Positions 24,805 through 33,439 of a stretch of 64,000 nt of DNA are shown in pieces. The notes beneath the pieces are model-generated. The model ran no database searches. It worked only from the letters and a program-made list of their open reading frames with translations, and was not told the origin of the DNA. The DNA comes from Streptomyces venezuelae (GTDB taxonomy: Bacteria > Actinomycetota > Actinomycetes > Streptomycetales > Streptomycetaceae). Location of the stretch: contig NZ_CP029193.1 in NCBI RefSeq assembly GCF_008642355.1, positions 620,001 to 684,000 on the forward strand, in the 5' to 3' direction. Position 1 is the stretch's first letter. The number at the start of each line of letters is the position of its first letter. A program made the position numbers and the translations under genes.

Positions 24805-25825
24805 CGAATCCCACCCTCGGATCGGCGAGGCCGTACAGGAGGTCGGCCACGAGGTTGCCGAGGAGCACAGCGACCGTGGCGAGCGCGGTCAGCGCGGCGA
24901 GCAGCGGGAAGTCCACGGAGGTCGCGGCCTGCACGGTGGCCGCGGCGATGCCGGGCCAGCTGAAGACGGTCTCCACCAGGAGCGCTCCGGTGATCAGTTC
25001 GGGCACGCGCGAGCCGATGAGCGTGAGGACGGGCAGCATGCCGGAGCGCAGCGCGTGGCCGAGGAGCACGGTCCGTTCGGCGAGGCCACGCGCGCGTGCC
25101 CCGCGCACGGGGTCGTCGCCCAGGGCGTCGCCGACCCCCTGACGCACGTACAGGACGAACCAGGGCAGCTGCGAGATCGCGAGCACACCGGCGGGCAGCA
25201 CGAGGTGACTCGCGACCTGTCCCGCCGTCACGGTCGAGCTGGCCGTGTCGGTGAGTCCGCCGGAGGGCAGGACGCCGAGCTTCAGCGCGAAGAACCAGAC
25301 GGCGAGCAGGCCGAGCCAGAAGGGCGGCGCCGCTTCGAGGGTGTACGCGAGGGACGTCACGGCGCGGTCGAGCCAGCCGCCGGGCCTGCGGGCGGCGAGC
25401 ACGCCGAGCGCGGTGCCGAGGAGGATGGCGACGACGAACGCGGTCGCGGCGAGCAGCACGGACCAGCCGATGCGTTCGCCGATGGCGTCCGCGACGGGTT
25501 GCCTGAGGGTGCTGGAGTCTCCGAAGTCACCGGTGAGGGCCGAGGTCAGCCAGTCCCACCAGCGGGCGGTCAGCGGCCGGTCGACGCCGAGGTTGGCGCG
25601 CAGCTGGTCGAGGTTCTCCTGCGAGGCGGTGAGCCCCGCCGTGCCCGCGTACGCCTTGACGGGGTCGAAGGGCGACGCGGCGGCGATGGCGAAGACGCCG
25701 AAGGTGACGAGCAGCAGTACGGGCACGGCGAACAGGGCCCGACGGGCGACCAACCGGGCCATCGGCCCCCAGGGAAGGCGACGGCGCGTCGCCTCCCCCG
25801 CGGCTTTCGATGTCGCCGGTGTCAC
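24797..25825 (-). CDS. ABC transporter permease (DppB/OppB-like)
   Basis: 342 aa with six predicted membrane segments, first LFAVPVLLLVTFGVFAIAAA. Family features are NLGVDRPLTARWWDWL after segment one and the coupling loop VRGARARGLAERTVLLGHAL. GTG 25825 shares GTGA with the stop of the binding-protein gene. It forms the membrane channel with the DppC-like subunit. Every junction in this operon overlaps, so expression is likely stoichiometric and coupled. Confidence 0.92.
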   Translation of the reverse strand: MTPATSKAAGEATRRRLPWGPMARLVARRALFAVPVLLLVTFGVFAIAAASPFDPVKAYAGTAGLTASQENLDQLRANLGVDRPLTARWWDWLTSALTGDFGDSSTLRQPVADAIGERIGWSVLLAATAFVVAILLGTALGVLAARRPGGWLDRAVTSLAYTLEAAPPFWLGLLAVWFFALKLGVLPSGGLTDTASSTVTAGQVASHLVLPAGVLAISQLPWFVLYVRQGVGDALGDDPVRGARARGLAERTVLLGHALRSGMLPVLTLIGSRVPELITGALLVETVFSWPGIAAATVQAATSVDFPLLAALTALATVAVLLGNLVADLLYGLADPRVGFDG

Positions 25826-27411
25826 TTCTTCGGCTGCCAGTCCTCGACGTTCCACCAGGGGCCGGAGGCCAGGCCGTGGTCGTGCGGCTCGACCTGGGTG
25901 CTCAGGTCGCCGAACTTCTTGTCGACGACGTAGAGGTGGTCGATGTGCGTGAGGAACGTGTAGCCGGGGTTCTTCACGAGCTCGCGCTGGATCGTGTCGT
26001 ACGCGGCCTGGCGCTTCGCGTGGTCGCCGCTCTTGCGGGCGTCCTCCAGGGCCTTGTCGACCTTGGGGTTGTCGTAGTGCGCCATGTTGTTGAAGCCGTC
26101 ACCGGCGAGGGAGGACTTCAGAAGCGTGTACTGGTCGAAGTCGGGGTCGGCCGGGGAGCCGCCGCCGGCGAGGACCGCGTCCTTGGGCATGCGGGGCTCG
26201 ATGACCTCCCACGTGCCGGACTGGACCTCGACCTTGATGCCGAGCTTCTTGGCGTCGGAGGCGTAGGCGAGGGCGTGGTCCTGGCGGAGCTTGTCGCCGG
26301 AGAGGTACCAGAGGGGGAACTTCGCCTGGACGCCGTCCTTCTCGCGGATGCCGTCCTTGCCGGGCTTCCATCCGGCGTCGTCGAGGATCTTCTTCGCCTT
26401 CGCGGCGTCGAACTCGCGCTCGGTGCCCTTGGTGAACCAGGGGCTGTCGGTCGGGACGGGCCCGTAGGCCTCCTTGCCCTCGCCGTACAGGATCGAGTCG
26501 ACCATGGCCTTGCGGTCCACGCCGGTGTCGAGGGCGCGGCGGATGTCGGTGTCGCCGGTGACCTTGTTGCCGGTGGGCAGGGTCACCACGCGGTAGTCGA
26601 AGGTCTTGGCGGCGTAGGTGTTCTTGCCGCTGTCCTTCTTGTACTTCTTGGCGAGGTTGGGCGGCAGGATCGCGCCGTCGAGCTCACCGGCGTCGAGCCG
26701 GGTGGCGCGGATGTCGTCGTCCTTGATGATCGCCATGGTGAAGTTCTTGACCTTCGGCGCGCCGCCCCAGTAGTCGGGGTTGGCCTTGAAGGTGAGCTTC
26801 TCACCCTTGGACCACTTGACGAGCTTGTACGGTCCCGTGCCGACCGGCTTGGTGGTGAAGGTGCCGGTGTTCACGTCCTGCTTGCCCGCGACGTGCTCGG
26901 GGGCGATGGGCAGGACGGTGCGCTCGGCGAACGGCGCGTAGGGGTACTTGAGGTGGAAGACGACGGTGTCGTCGCCCTTGGCCTCGACGCTCTTGACGGC
27001 GTCCAGCTCGGTCTTGGACGCGTTGTTCGTCTTCTTGTCGAGGATCGTCTCGTACGTGAAGACGACGTCCTTCGCCGAGAAGGGTTTGCCGTCGCTGAAC
27101 TTGACGCCCTTGCGGAGCTTGTACGTGTAGGTCGTGCCGTCGTCGGCGACCTCGGGCAGCTCGGCGGCGAGGGCGGGCTTGAGCTTCATGTCGGCGTCGT
27201 GCGTGAGCAGGCCGTCGAAGATCTTCGAGTTGCCGTCCTTGCCGTAGCCGAGGAGCGGGCTGAGGGTCTCGGGTTCGTAGGCGATGCCGACGACCGCGGA
27301 GTCCTTCGCGTCGCTGCCGCCGTCGCCGGGCGCCGAGCACGCGGAGGCGGCGACCGCTATCGCGGCCGCCGTCGCCGTCGCGCCTGCGCCCCGTATCGAT
27401 CGGGCCCTCAT
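25822..27411 (-). CDS. family-5 extracellular solute-binding lipoprotein
   Basis: 529 aa periplasmic-type binding protein tethered by a lipid. ATG 27411 (GTG 27420 is an alternative) leads into a signal peptide with lipobox ASAC (about residue 22). The SBP_bac_5 pattern is clear: VGIAYEPETLSPLL, LRKGVKFSDGKPFSAKDVVF, PVGTGPYKLVKW and the repeated DDAGWKPGKDGIREKDG near 320. Ligands of the family are peptides, nickel or opines; none can be assigned here. It is the first gene of the five-gene importer operon, under a promoter region with a small palindrome at 27443-27459. Confidence 0.93.
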   Translation of the reverse strand: MRARSIRGAGATATAAAIAVAASACSAPGDGGSDAKDSAVVGIAYEPETLSPLLGYGKDGNSKIFDGLLTHDADMKLKPALAAELPEVADDGTTYTYKLRKGVKFSDGKPFSAKDVVFTYETILDKKTNNASKTELDAVKSVEAKGDDTVVFHLKYPYAPFAERTVLPIAPEHVAGKQDVNTGTFTTKPVGTGPYKLVKWSKGEKLTFKANPDYWGGAPKVKNFTMAIIKDDDIRATRLDAGELDGAILPPNLAKKYKKDSGKNTYAAKTFDYRVVTLPTGNKVTGDTDIRRALDTGVDRKAMVDSILYGEGKEAYGPVPTDSPWFTKGTEREFDAAKAKKILDDAGWKPGKDGIREKDGVQAKFPLWYLSGDKLRQDHALAYASDAKKLGIKVEVQSGTWEVIEPRMPKDAVLAGGGSPADPDFDQYTLLKSSLAGDGFNNMAHYDNPKVDKALEDARKSGDHAKRQAAYDTIQRELVKNPGYTFLTHIDHLYVVDKKFGDLSTQVEPHDHGLASGPWWNVEDWQPKK

Positions 27412-27442
27412 GCTCCACACCCCTACTGAAGATCAACCGTTG

Positions 27443-27459
27443 TTGCGAACGGCTCGCAA
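27443..27459. promoter_or_regulatory. palindromic site upstream of the ABC importer operon
   Basis: TTGCGA and TCGCAA form a perfect 6-bp inverted repeat with a five-base spacer, 32-48 bases upstream of the binding-protein ATG. Nearby on the minus strand CATAAT (within GGCATAATTGCG) could be the -10 element. An AT-rich patch here is unusual for the window. The regulator is unknown. Confidence 0.4.
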
Positions 27460-27490
27460 TTATGCCTTATGTAATAGCGGCGTAAAACGC

Positions 27491-27519
27491 GCAGCCCGCA
27501 CCTGGTAGGTGCGGGCTGC
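27491..27519 (-). terminator. terminator of the acyl-CoA dehydrogenase operon
   Basis: GCAGCCCGCACC and GGTGCGGGCTGC form a perfect 12-bp stem with a five-base loop, starting 23 bases after the stop at 27542. On the minus strand it is followed by GCGCGTTTTACG. It also insulates the ABC importer promoter downstream. Confidence 0.85.
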
Positions 27520-27541
27520 ATGAATGTGGGGCGAGCGCGCG

Positions 27542-28645
27542 TCAGGGGGCCTGGAGGTCGACCAGTTCCGCCAGCGCCTCGCGGTGCCGGCCGGCCGTGC
27601 CGTAGGCGATCGAGTCCGCCTTGGCGCGCTTCAGGTACAGGTGGACGGGGTGCTCCCAGGTCATGCCGATACCGCCGTGCAGCTGGAGCGCCTCCTCGGC
27701 GGCGTGCACCGCGACGGGGGCGGCGTAGGCCTGGGCGAGAGCGGCGGCCACATCGGCGTCGGTGCTGTCCGCGGCGAGCGCGTCGGCGGCGTTGCGCGCG
27801 GCGGCGCGGGTGTTCACGACCTCCAGCCACAGCTCGGCGAGCCGGTGCTTGAGCGCCTGGAAGGAGCCCACGGGCCGGTTGAACTGGTGCCGCTCCTTCG
27901 TGTACCTGACGGTCTCGGTCAGGCACCACTCGGCGATCCCGAGCTGTTCCGAGGCCAGCAGCGCGGCACCGGCCCGCAGACCGCGCCGTACCGCCGCGTC
28001 GGCGCCCCGGGTGAGCTCTCGCGCGGCTGCCGCCTCGAAGGTCACCGCGGCGAGCGGGCGGGTCAGGTCGAGGGAGGTCCGCGGGGTGACGGTGACGCCG
28101 TCCTGCGCCGTGTGGACGGCGTAGAGCGCGCCGTCGTCGGCGGGAACGAGCAGGATGTCGGCGCCGGCCGCGTCGGCGATGCCGGTCAGTTCGCCGTGCA
28201 GGGCGCCCGCGTCATGGCGTACGTCCTGGAAGGGGGCTCCGGGGGCGGTCGCGAGACCCACCGCGAGCGCGCCCACCGTCCGTCCGGCGGCGAGCGCGCT
28301 CAGCAACTCGGCGGCCTCGCTTCCCCCGCAGGCCAGCAGCGCCTCCGTGGCGACGACGGCACTGGTGAGGTAGGGCACGGGTGCGACCGCGCGGCCCAAC
28401 TCCTCCAGGACGACGGCCGCTTCGCGGTGCGTCGCGCCCTGGCCGCCCAGCTCCTCGGGGACGAGGAGCCCGGCGAGGCCCATGCCCTCGGTGAGCGCCT
28501 TCCACAGTTCGCGGTCGTGCGGTCCTTCGGCGGCCGGAGCTTCGGCGCGGGCGAGGACGGTGGCGGCGTCGCACCGGTCGGCGAGCAGGTCCCGCACGGC
28601 CCGGCGCAGCGCCTCTTCCTCTTCGGAGTACAGCAGGTCGCTCAT
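27542..28645 (-). CDS. acyl-CoA dehydrogenase family protein (small subunit type)
   Basis: 367 aa FAD flavoprotein oxidising an acyl-CoA thioester at C2-C3. Family blocks are seen: VPEELGGQGATHREAAVVLEE, the helical C-terminal QFNRPVGSFQALKHRLAEL and ALQLHGGIGMTWEHPVHLYL. The usual catalytic Glu region of the C-terminal domain is poorly matched, as in the non-catalytic or partner subunits of paired actinobacterial dehydrogenases. ATG 28645 overlaps the upstream dehydrogenase stop as ATGA, which suggests a heteromeric complex. Confidence 0.9.
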   Translation of the reverse strand: MSDLLYSEEEEALRRAVRDLLADRCDAATVLARAEAPAAEGPHDRELWKALTEGMGLAGLLVPEELGGQGATHREAAVVLEELGRAVAPVPYLTSAVVATEALLACGGSEAAELLSALAAGRTVGALAVGLATAPGAPFQDVRHDAGALHGELTGIADAAGADILLVPADDGALYAVHTAQDGVTVTPRTSLDLTRPLAAVTFEAAAARELTRGADAAVRRGLRAGAALLASEQLGIAEWCLTETVRYTKERHQFNRPVGSFQALKHRLAELWLEVVNTRAAARNAADALAADSTDADVAAALAQAYAAPVAVHAAEEALQLHGGIGMTWEHPVHLYLKRAKADSIAYGTAGRHREALAELVDLQAP

Positions 28646-29829
28646 CGCGCGAGGTCCTTCCAGGCGACGTCCTTGTCGGTGCGCGGCTCGGCGGGGAGGC
28701 CCAGGACGCGCTCGGCGACGATGTTCAGCAGGACCTCGCTGGTCCCGCCCTCGATGCTGTTGCCCTTGGAGCGCAGATAGCGGTATCCCGCCTCGCGGCC
28801 CACGAAGTCGACCAGCTCGGGCCTGCGCATCGTCCAGTCGTCGTACAGCAGGCCCTCCTCACCGAGGAGTTCCACCTCCAGACCGCTGATCTCCTGGTTG
28901 AGGCGGGCGAAGCCGAGCTTCATGCCGGAGCCCTCGGGTCCGGGCTGTCCGGCGACAAGCTGCTGGCGCAGCCGCTCGCCGGTGAGGCGCGCGACCTCCG
29001 CGTCCACCCAGAGCTTCAGGAGCCGCTGGTGGAGGTCGTGGGTGCGCAGCTCGGGGCGGTCGCGCCAGGCCTTGGCGACCGGGCCGATCATGCCGCCCTC
29101 GCGCGGGATGCGCATGCCGCCGATGGAGACGCGCTCGTTCATGAGGGTGGTCTGGGCGACCTTCCAGCCTTCGCCGACCTCGCCGAGCCGGTGGGCGTCG
29201 GGGACGCGCACGTCGGTGAGGAACACCTCGTTGAACTCGGCCTCGCCGGTGATCTGGCGCAGCGGTCGCACCTCGACGCCGGGGTCGGTCATGTCGCACA
29301 CGAAGTACGTGATGCCGCGGTGCTTGGGCAGGTCCGGGTCGGTGCGGGCGATGAGGATGGCCCAGCGCGCCGTGTGGGCGCTGGAGGTCCACACTTTCTG
29401 GCCGTTCACCACCCAGTCGCCGCTCTCCGCGTCGCGGACGGCGCGCGTGCCGAGCGCCGCGAGGTCGGAGCCCGCGCCCGGCTCGCTGAAGAGCTGGCAC
29501 CACACTTCCTCGCCGGTCCACAGTGGGCGCAGGAAGCGCTGCTTCTGCTCCTCGGTGCCGAAGCCGAGGACGGTCGGCGCGGCCATGCCGAGGCCGATGC
29601 CGATGCGGCGCGGATCGTTGTCGGGGGCTCCCGCGGCCTCCAGTTCGGCGTCCACGACAGCCTGGAGGGAGCGGGGCGCGCCGAGGCCGCCGAGGCCCTC
29701 GGGGTAGTGCACCCAGGCGAGTCCGGCGTCGAAGCGTGCCTTCAGGAAGTCGGCGCGGTCCGTCGTGGCGGGCGGATGCGCCTCGAGCAACGCGCGGGTA
29801 CGGGTGCGCAGTTCACCGGCGTCGATCAT
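28642..29829 (-). CDS. acyl-CoA dehydrogenase family protein (large subunit type)
   Basis: 395 aa. The FAD and substrate-binding blocks are CQLFSEPGAGSDLAAL, VVNGQKVWTSSAH and the C-terminal YRYLRSKGNSIEGGTSEV, characteristic of long- or branched-chain actinobacterial enzymes such as FadE-type pairs. ATG 29829 overlaps the stop of the oxidoreductase gene as ATGA. Together with the next gene it probably forms a two-gene heteromeric dehydrogenase acting on an unusual (for example cyclic or branched) acyl-CoA (inference). Confidence 0.92.
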   Translation of the reverse strand: MIDAGELRTRTRALLEAHPPATTDRADFLKARFDAGLAWVHYPEGLGGLGAPRSLQAVVDAELEAAGAPDNDPRRIGIGLGMAAPTVLGFGTEEQKQRFLRPLWTGEEVWCQLFSEPGAGSDLAALGTRAVRDAESGDWVVNGQKVWTSSAHTARWAILIARTDPDLPKHRGITYFVCDMTDPGVEVRPLRQITGEAEFNEVFLTDVRVPDAHRLGEVGEGWKVAQTTLMNERVSIGGMRIPREGGMIGPVAKAWRDRPELRTHDLHQRLLKLWVDAEVARLTGERLRQQLVAGQPGPEGSGMKLGFARLNQEISGLEVELLGEEGLLYDDWTMRRPELVDFVGREAGYRYLRSKGNSIEGGTSEVLLNIVAERVLGLPAEPRTDKDVAWKDLAR

Positions 29830-30794
29830 GCGGAACCTCCGTGCGGCAGGACGACCACGCGGCCGGTGGTGACGCCGTCGGCGACGCGCTGCACGGCGGA
29901 GGCGCCGTCGGCCATCGATACGCGCTCGCTCACCAGCGGTTTGATGGCGCCCTTGGCGGCGAGCTCGGTGAGCTCCTCGTGGCAGCGCAGGACGGAGCTC
30001 GGGTCCTTGGTCTTGTAGAGGCCCCAGTGCAGGCCCAGGATCGAGTAGTTCTTCACGAGGGCGTGGTTGAGCGCGGGGGTGGGGATGGCGCCGCCGGCAA
30101 AGCCGATGACGACGATGCGCCCCTCGAAGGCCACGCACTTCGTGGACTGCGTGTAGGCGTCGCCGCCCACGGGGTCGTAGATCACGTCGGCGCCGCGTCC
30201 GCCGGTCGCTTCCTTGACGGCGCCGATCACGTCGTCCGAGCGCCGGTCGAGGACGAGGTCGCAGCCGAGCTCGCGCGCGACCCGCGCCTTCTCCGCGCCG
30301 CCGACGACGCCGATGACCTTGGCGCCCGCCGCCTTGCCGAGCTGCACCGCGGCGCTGCCCACGCCACCGGCGGCGGCGTGCACGAGCAGCGTCTCGCCCT
30401 CCTGGAGGTGCGCGCGGCGGTGCAGGGCGAACCAGCCCGTCTGGTAGCCGACGTGGAGCGCGGCGGCCTCCGCGTCATCGAGCGCGTCGGGTGCGGGCAG
30501 CAGTCCGGCGGCGTCCGCGACGGCGTACTCGGCGAGTCCTCCGTACGGCAGCACGGAGTTGGCGATCACGCGCCGCCCGTCCTCCGTCTCACCGCAGATC
30601 TCCACGCCGGGCGTGAACGGCAGCGGCGGCCTGACCTGGTACTGCCCTCGGCAGAGCAGCGCGTCCGGGAAGTTGATGTTCGCGGCGCGGACCTTCAGCA
30701 GCACCTGCCCCTCTTCGAGCGCGGGGCGTTCCACCTCGGCGAGGCGCATCACCTCGCCCGGCTCGCCGTTCTCGTGCACTTGCCATGCCTGCAT
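29826..30794 (-). CDS. NADPH:quinone oxidoreductase-family (zeta-crystallin-like) enzyme
   Basis: 322 aa zinc-independent medium-chain reductase. It has the GroES-like N-terminal half (MQAWQVHENGEPGEVMRL to FTPGVEICG) and the Rossmann motif LVHAAAGGVGSAAVQLGKAAG near 140-160. The structural-zinc cysteines are absent, as in quinone/enone reductases. ATG 30794 has GGAGG six bases upstream; the longer open frame runs through the promoter. It leads the three-gene operon with two acyl-CoA dehydrogenases. It may reduce an enoyl or quinone intermediate (inference). Confidence 0.9.
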   Translation of the reverse strand: MQAWQVHENGEPGEVMRLAEVERPALEEGQVLLKVRAANINFPDALLCRGQYQVRPPLPFTPGVEICGETEDGRRVIANSVLPYGGLAEYAVADAAGLLPAPDALDDAEAAALHVGYQTGWFALHRRAHLQEGETLLVHAAAGGVGSAAVQLGKAAGAKVIGVVGGAEKARVARELGCDLVLDRRSDDVIGAVKEATGGRGADVIYDPVGGDAYTQSTKCVAFEGRIVVIGFAGGAIPTPALNHALVKNYSILGLHWGLYKTKDPSSVLRCHEELTELAAKGAIKPLVSERVSMADGASAVQRVADGVTTGRVVVLPHGGSA

Positions 30795-30840
30795 GCGGGG
30801 CCTCCACGGGGCTGTCGTCGACCGTGCTCGACCGCATACT

Positions 30841-30852
30841 AAGCGGTCGCTT
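30841..30852. promoter_or_regulatory. palindrome upstream of the oxidoreductase/acyl-CoA dehydrogenase operon
   Basis: AAGCGGTCGCTT (5-bp arms, two-base centre) lies 47-58 bases upstream of the start. On the minus strand it overlaps TTAGTAT, a possible -10. AAGCG-type palindromes are common TetR-family sites near actinobacterial acyl-CoA catabolic genes. No TetR gene is adjacent, so the regulator would act from elsewhere. Confidence 0.45.
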
Positions 30853-30891
30853 GCCCTTAGGGGAACAGTCCCGGACGCCCTCCCCGCCCGC

Positions 30892-31530
30892 TCAGTCCGC
30901 CCCACCCTTGCGGGTGGGCCGGGCCCGTACGTGCATGCGCTCCCCCTGCGGCCCGAAGAGGCTGATGAACTCCGCGCCGCCCTCGCTCGTCGCCCCGAAC
31001 CAGTGCGGGACCCGGGTGTCGAACTCCGCGGCCTCCCCCGGCCCGAGCACCACGTCGTGGTCGCCGAGGATCAGGCGCAGCCTGCCCGAGAGCACGTACA
31101 GCCACTCGTACCCCTCGTGCGTCTGCGGGTCCGGGGTGGGCGCGGTGCGGGCGGGTTCGACGACCTTGTACGCCTGGAGGCCGCCGGGCTGGCGGGTCAG
31201 TGGCAGCATGGTGCGCCCGTGCCGGACGATCGGCTTGGCCCGCACACGCGGGTCGCCGACGGGCGGGGCGCCGACCAGCTCGTCCAGGGGGACCTGGTGG
31301 GCGCGGGCGATCGGCAGGAGCAGTTCGAGGCTGGGCTTGCGGTGTCCGGACTCCAGGCGCGACAGGGTGCTGACGGAGATGCCGGTGGCCGCGGAGAGAC
31401 CGGCGAGGGTGGCGCCGCGCTCCTTGCGGATGCGGCGGAGCCGGGGCCCCACCTCGGTGAGGACCTGGTCCATGGCTTCCGGTTCCGCGGCGTCGCTCTC
31501 CCGGGCGTGCCCGGCGTGCTTTTCACTCAT
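30892..31530 (-). CDS. XRE-family regulator with C-terminal cupin
   Basis: 212 aa DNA-binding protein. A helix-turn-helix is at about 28-82 (RLRRIRKERGATLAGLSAA, then TGISVSTLSRLESGHRKPSL). A linker leads to a cupin_2 domain (HEGYEWLYVLSGRLRLILGD, then VLGPGEAAEFDTRVPHWFGA), which in relatives senses a small ligand. It is transcribed divergently from the thioredoxin-reductase-like flavoprotein and probably controls it and itself. ATG 31530 is followed by a charged leader; ATG 31473 (MDQVLTEVG) is an alternative start. Confidence 0.92.
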   Translation of the reverse strand: MSEKHAGHARESDAAEPEAMDQVLTEVGPRLRRIRKERGATLAGLSAATGISVSTLSRLESGHRKPSLELLLPIARAHQVPLDELVGAPPVGDPRVRAKPIVRHGRTMLPLTRQPGGLQAYKVVEPARTAPTPDPQTHEGYEWLYVLSGRLRLILGDHDVVLGPGEAAEFDTRVPHWFGATSEGGAEFISLFGPQGERMHVRARPTRKGGAD

Positions 31531-31536
31531 GGCGCC

Positions 31537-31568
31537 ATCATGCCAGTTGTTGCCGTATCAGCAAGGCA
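31537..31568. promoter_or_regulatory. divergent promoter/operator between XRE-cupin and flavoprotein genes
   Basis: On the minus strand TTGCTG (31559-31564) and CATGAT (31537-31542), 16 bases apart, make a good promoter for the regulator. Overlapping it, nested inverted repeats TGCC/GGCA (31541-31544 and 31565-31568) and TTGC/GCAA (31550-31553 and 31561-31564) form a likely autoregulatory operator. Confidence 0.5.
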
Positions 31569-31619
31569 GCTTGTCGATTCCGCACCACCGGGGGCATGGT
31601 GCGAGTGGAGGTGGTCGCG

Positions 31620-32675
31620 ATGACCGAGAACACTCAGGACAGGGAGATCGGCATGGGGAACGGGCAGGCGTACGACGTGGTGGTCGTCGGCGGAGGGACC
31701 GCGGGGCTGAGCGCCGCGCTCGTGCTCGGCCGTTCCCGCCGACGGGTCCTCGTGGTCGACGCGGGCGAGCCGCGCAACGCGCCCGCCGCGCACATGCAGG
31801 GCTACCTGTCGCGGGACGGCATGCCGCCCGCCGAGTTCCTCGCCGAGGGCCGTCGGGAGCTGGAGCGGTACGGGGTGGAGGCCGTGCGCGACCGTGTGTC
31901 GGCCGTGCGGCCTGACGGCGCCGGGGAGTTCCGGGTCGCCCTCGCGGACGGCGGCGAGGTGCACGCGCGCAGGGTCGTCGTGGCCACGGGCCTCGTCGAC
32001 GAACTGCCCGCCGTGCCGGGCGTCGCCGAGCGCTGGGGCCGTGACGTGCTGCACTGCCCGTACTGCCACGGCTGGGAGGTGCGGGACGAGTCCTTCGGCG
32101 TCCTCGCCCCCGAGCCCTTCAACAGCCACCAGGCGCTCCTGGTGACCCAGTGGTCCAAGGACGTGACCCTGTTCCTGCACACCGTGCGGGACCTGCCGGA
32201 CGAGGAGTGGGAGCGTCTGGCCGCGGCCGGGGTCCAGGTCGTCGAGGGCGAGGTCGCCGGGCTCGCGGTCGAGGACGACCGGCTGGCGGGCGTGCGGCTC
32301 GCCGACGGCCGGGTCTTCCCCCGCTCGGTGCTGTTCGTCGCGGCGAAGCCGGTGGCGCGCGGCTCTCTCCTGGCCGATCTCGGGGCCGAGCACAAGGACA
32401 CCCCTTTCGGCCCGTACCCGACGGTGGACGAGACCGGCCGCACCAGCGTCCCGGGCGTCTGGGCGGTCGGCAACGCGGCGAGCCCCATGGAACAGGTGAT
32501 CAACGCGGCGAGCGCGGGCTACCGGGCCGGCCTGATGATCAACGCGGAGCTCGTCATGGCGGACATCGACGTGGAGGTGGCCAGGCGCCGGGCGGGCGTC
32601 TTCTCACCCCGCTTGGAGGCGGAGGTGGCCCGCGTAACGGCCGGCGCCCGCACCCACGAACTCACTGCGGGATAG
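31620..32675 (+). CDS. thioredoxin-reductase-like NAD(P)/FAD oxidoreductase
   Basis: 351 aa. The FAD motif VVVGGGTAGLSAALVLGRS is near residue 21, the disulfide redox centre is CPYC in LHCPYCHGWEV near 140, and the C-terminal FAD block is GVWAVGNAASPMEQVINAA. The NADPH-binding glycine motif is degenerate, so electrons may come from another donor, as in ferredoxin- or flavin-linked homologues. ATG 31620 is chosen because GGAGG lies eight bases upstream; earlier in-frame starts overlap the operator. Likely regulated by the divergent XRE-cupin protein. Confidence 0.9.
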   Translation: MTENTQDREIGMGNGQAYDVVVVGGGTAGLSAALVLGRSRRRVLVVDAGEPRNAPAAHMQGYLSRDGMPPAEFLAEGRRELERYGVEAVRDRVSAVRPDGAGEFRVALADGGEVHARRVVVATGLVDELPAVPGVAERWGRDVLHCPYCHGWEVRDESFGVLAPEPFNSHQALLVTQWSKDVTLFLHTVRDLPDEEWERLAAAGVQVVEGEVAGLAVEDDRLAGVRLADGRVFPRSVLFVAAKPVARGSLLADLGAEHKDTPFGPYPTVDETGRTSVPGVWAVGNAASPMEQVINAASAGYRAGLMINAELVMADIDVEVARRRAGVFSPRLEAEVARVTAGARTHELTAG

Positions 32676-33252
32676 AGCCCGTGTCCAGCAGGATCCACTG
32701 GTCGTCCGGCTCGTTCGCGGCCACGGAGGCGGGGACGGGCCGCGACTCCTCCCGCCAGGCGGAGCCGACCGCCTCCGTCGCGACCCCGCGCCAGAACCGG
32801 GCGGCCCCGGCGTTGGCGGGCTGGAACGCGATCGCCCAGGCGCCCGGCCGGGAGCGCAGCAGCTGGAGAGCGGCCTCCCGGCCGACACCGCGTCTGCGGA
32901 GCGCCCGTACGACGAAGAACGCGGAGATCGAGGTCGCGCCCTCGGCCATCGGGCGGGTCAGCACGAAGCCCGCGGGCACGGAACCGTACTGGATGAGCAG
33001 GGCCGTCCGTCCCGGCTCGGCGAAGAACACCGGCAGCTTGCCGAACTCGTACGTCCCGTCGGGCTCGGGGAGGTAGCCGATGAACTCCGACATGTCGTGA
33101 CGGTAGAGCTGCGCCAATCGCTCGACCACGGGGCGGAGTTCGGGTCCAACCGGGAGAAGCTCGGTTCGGGCGGGCTCTTCTGTGCTGATCGACTCTGTGC
33201 CGATCGACTCTGTGCTGACCGCTTCTGTGCTGACCGCTTCGGTGTTGACCAT
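32662..33252 (-). CDS. GNAT family N-acetyltransferase with repetitive N-terminus
   Basis: 196 aa. Residues 1-26 are a run of V/I-S-T-E-A/S pentapeptides from 15-bp tandem repeats. The GNAT core follows (ISAFFVVRALRRRGVGREAAL holds the acetyl-CoA R-R-G-V-G motif; PANAGAARFWRGVA is the typical C-terminal strand-helix). ATG 33252 is inside the repeat; a start after it would still give a full domain. It converges with the flavoprotein gene, overlapping by 14 bases. The substrate is unknown. Confidence 0.88.
   Translation of the reverse strand: MVNTEAVSTEAVSTESIGTESISTEEPARTELLPVGPELRPVVERLAQLYRHDMSEFIGYLPEPDGTYEFGKLPVFFAEPGRTALLIQYGSVPAGFVLTRPMAEGATSISAFFVVRALRRRGVGREAALQLLRSRPGAWAIAFQPANAGAARFWRGVATEAVGSAWREESRPVPASVAANEPDDQWILLDTGSIPQ
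33181..33252. repeat. 15-bp tandem repeats encoding a pentapeptide leader
   Basis: Four 15-bp units begin at 33181, 33196, 33211 and 33226, with a partial fifth at 33241-33252. The last two complete units are identical (TGTGCTGACCGCTTC); the others differ at a few bases. The unit length is a multiple of three, so copy-number change would alter only the leader length of the acetyltransferase. Confidence 0.85.
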
Positions 33253-33439
33253 GGCGGGATTCTCGCACCGCGGCCACACGGCGCCGGTCCCTAGCCCAAC
33301 CAGGTCACATCTGCGCCCAACCCTCCCCCCGTCGGTGCGTCCCCGCAGCCCGCGCGGGCCGCTCGGACGATGTTGGTGCCGGTGTGCGTGCCGGTTGCGG
33401 CTTCGGCACCGGACAGGGACCAGAGCGAGGGAGCGCACG

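Noticed and set aside
25810..27429. Plus-strand open frame of 539 codons
   Set aside because: Antisense to the lipoprotein gene; the encoded Leu/Val/Gly-rich chain has no recognisable fold.
33181..33252. CRISPR-like repeats
   Set aside because: Units are 15 bases, contiguous and without spacers; they are coding minisatellites.
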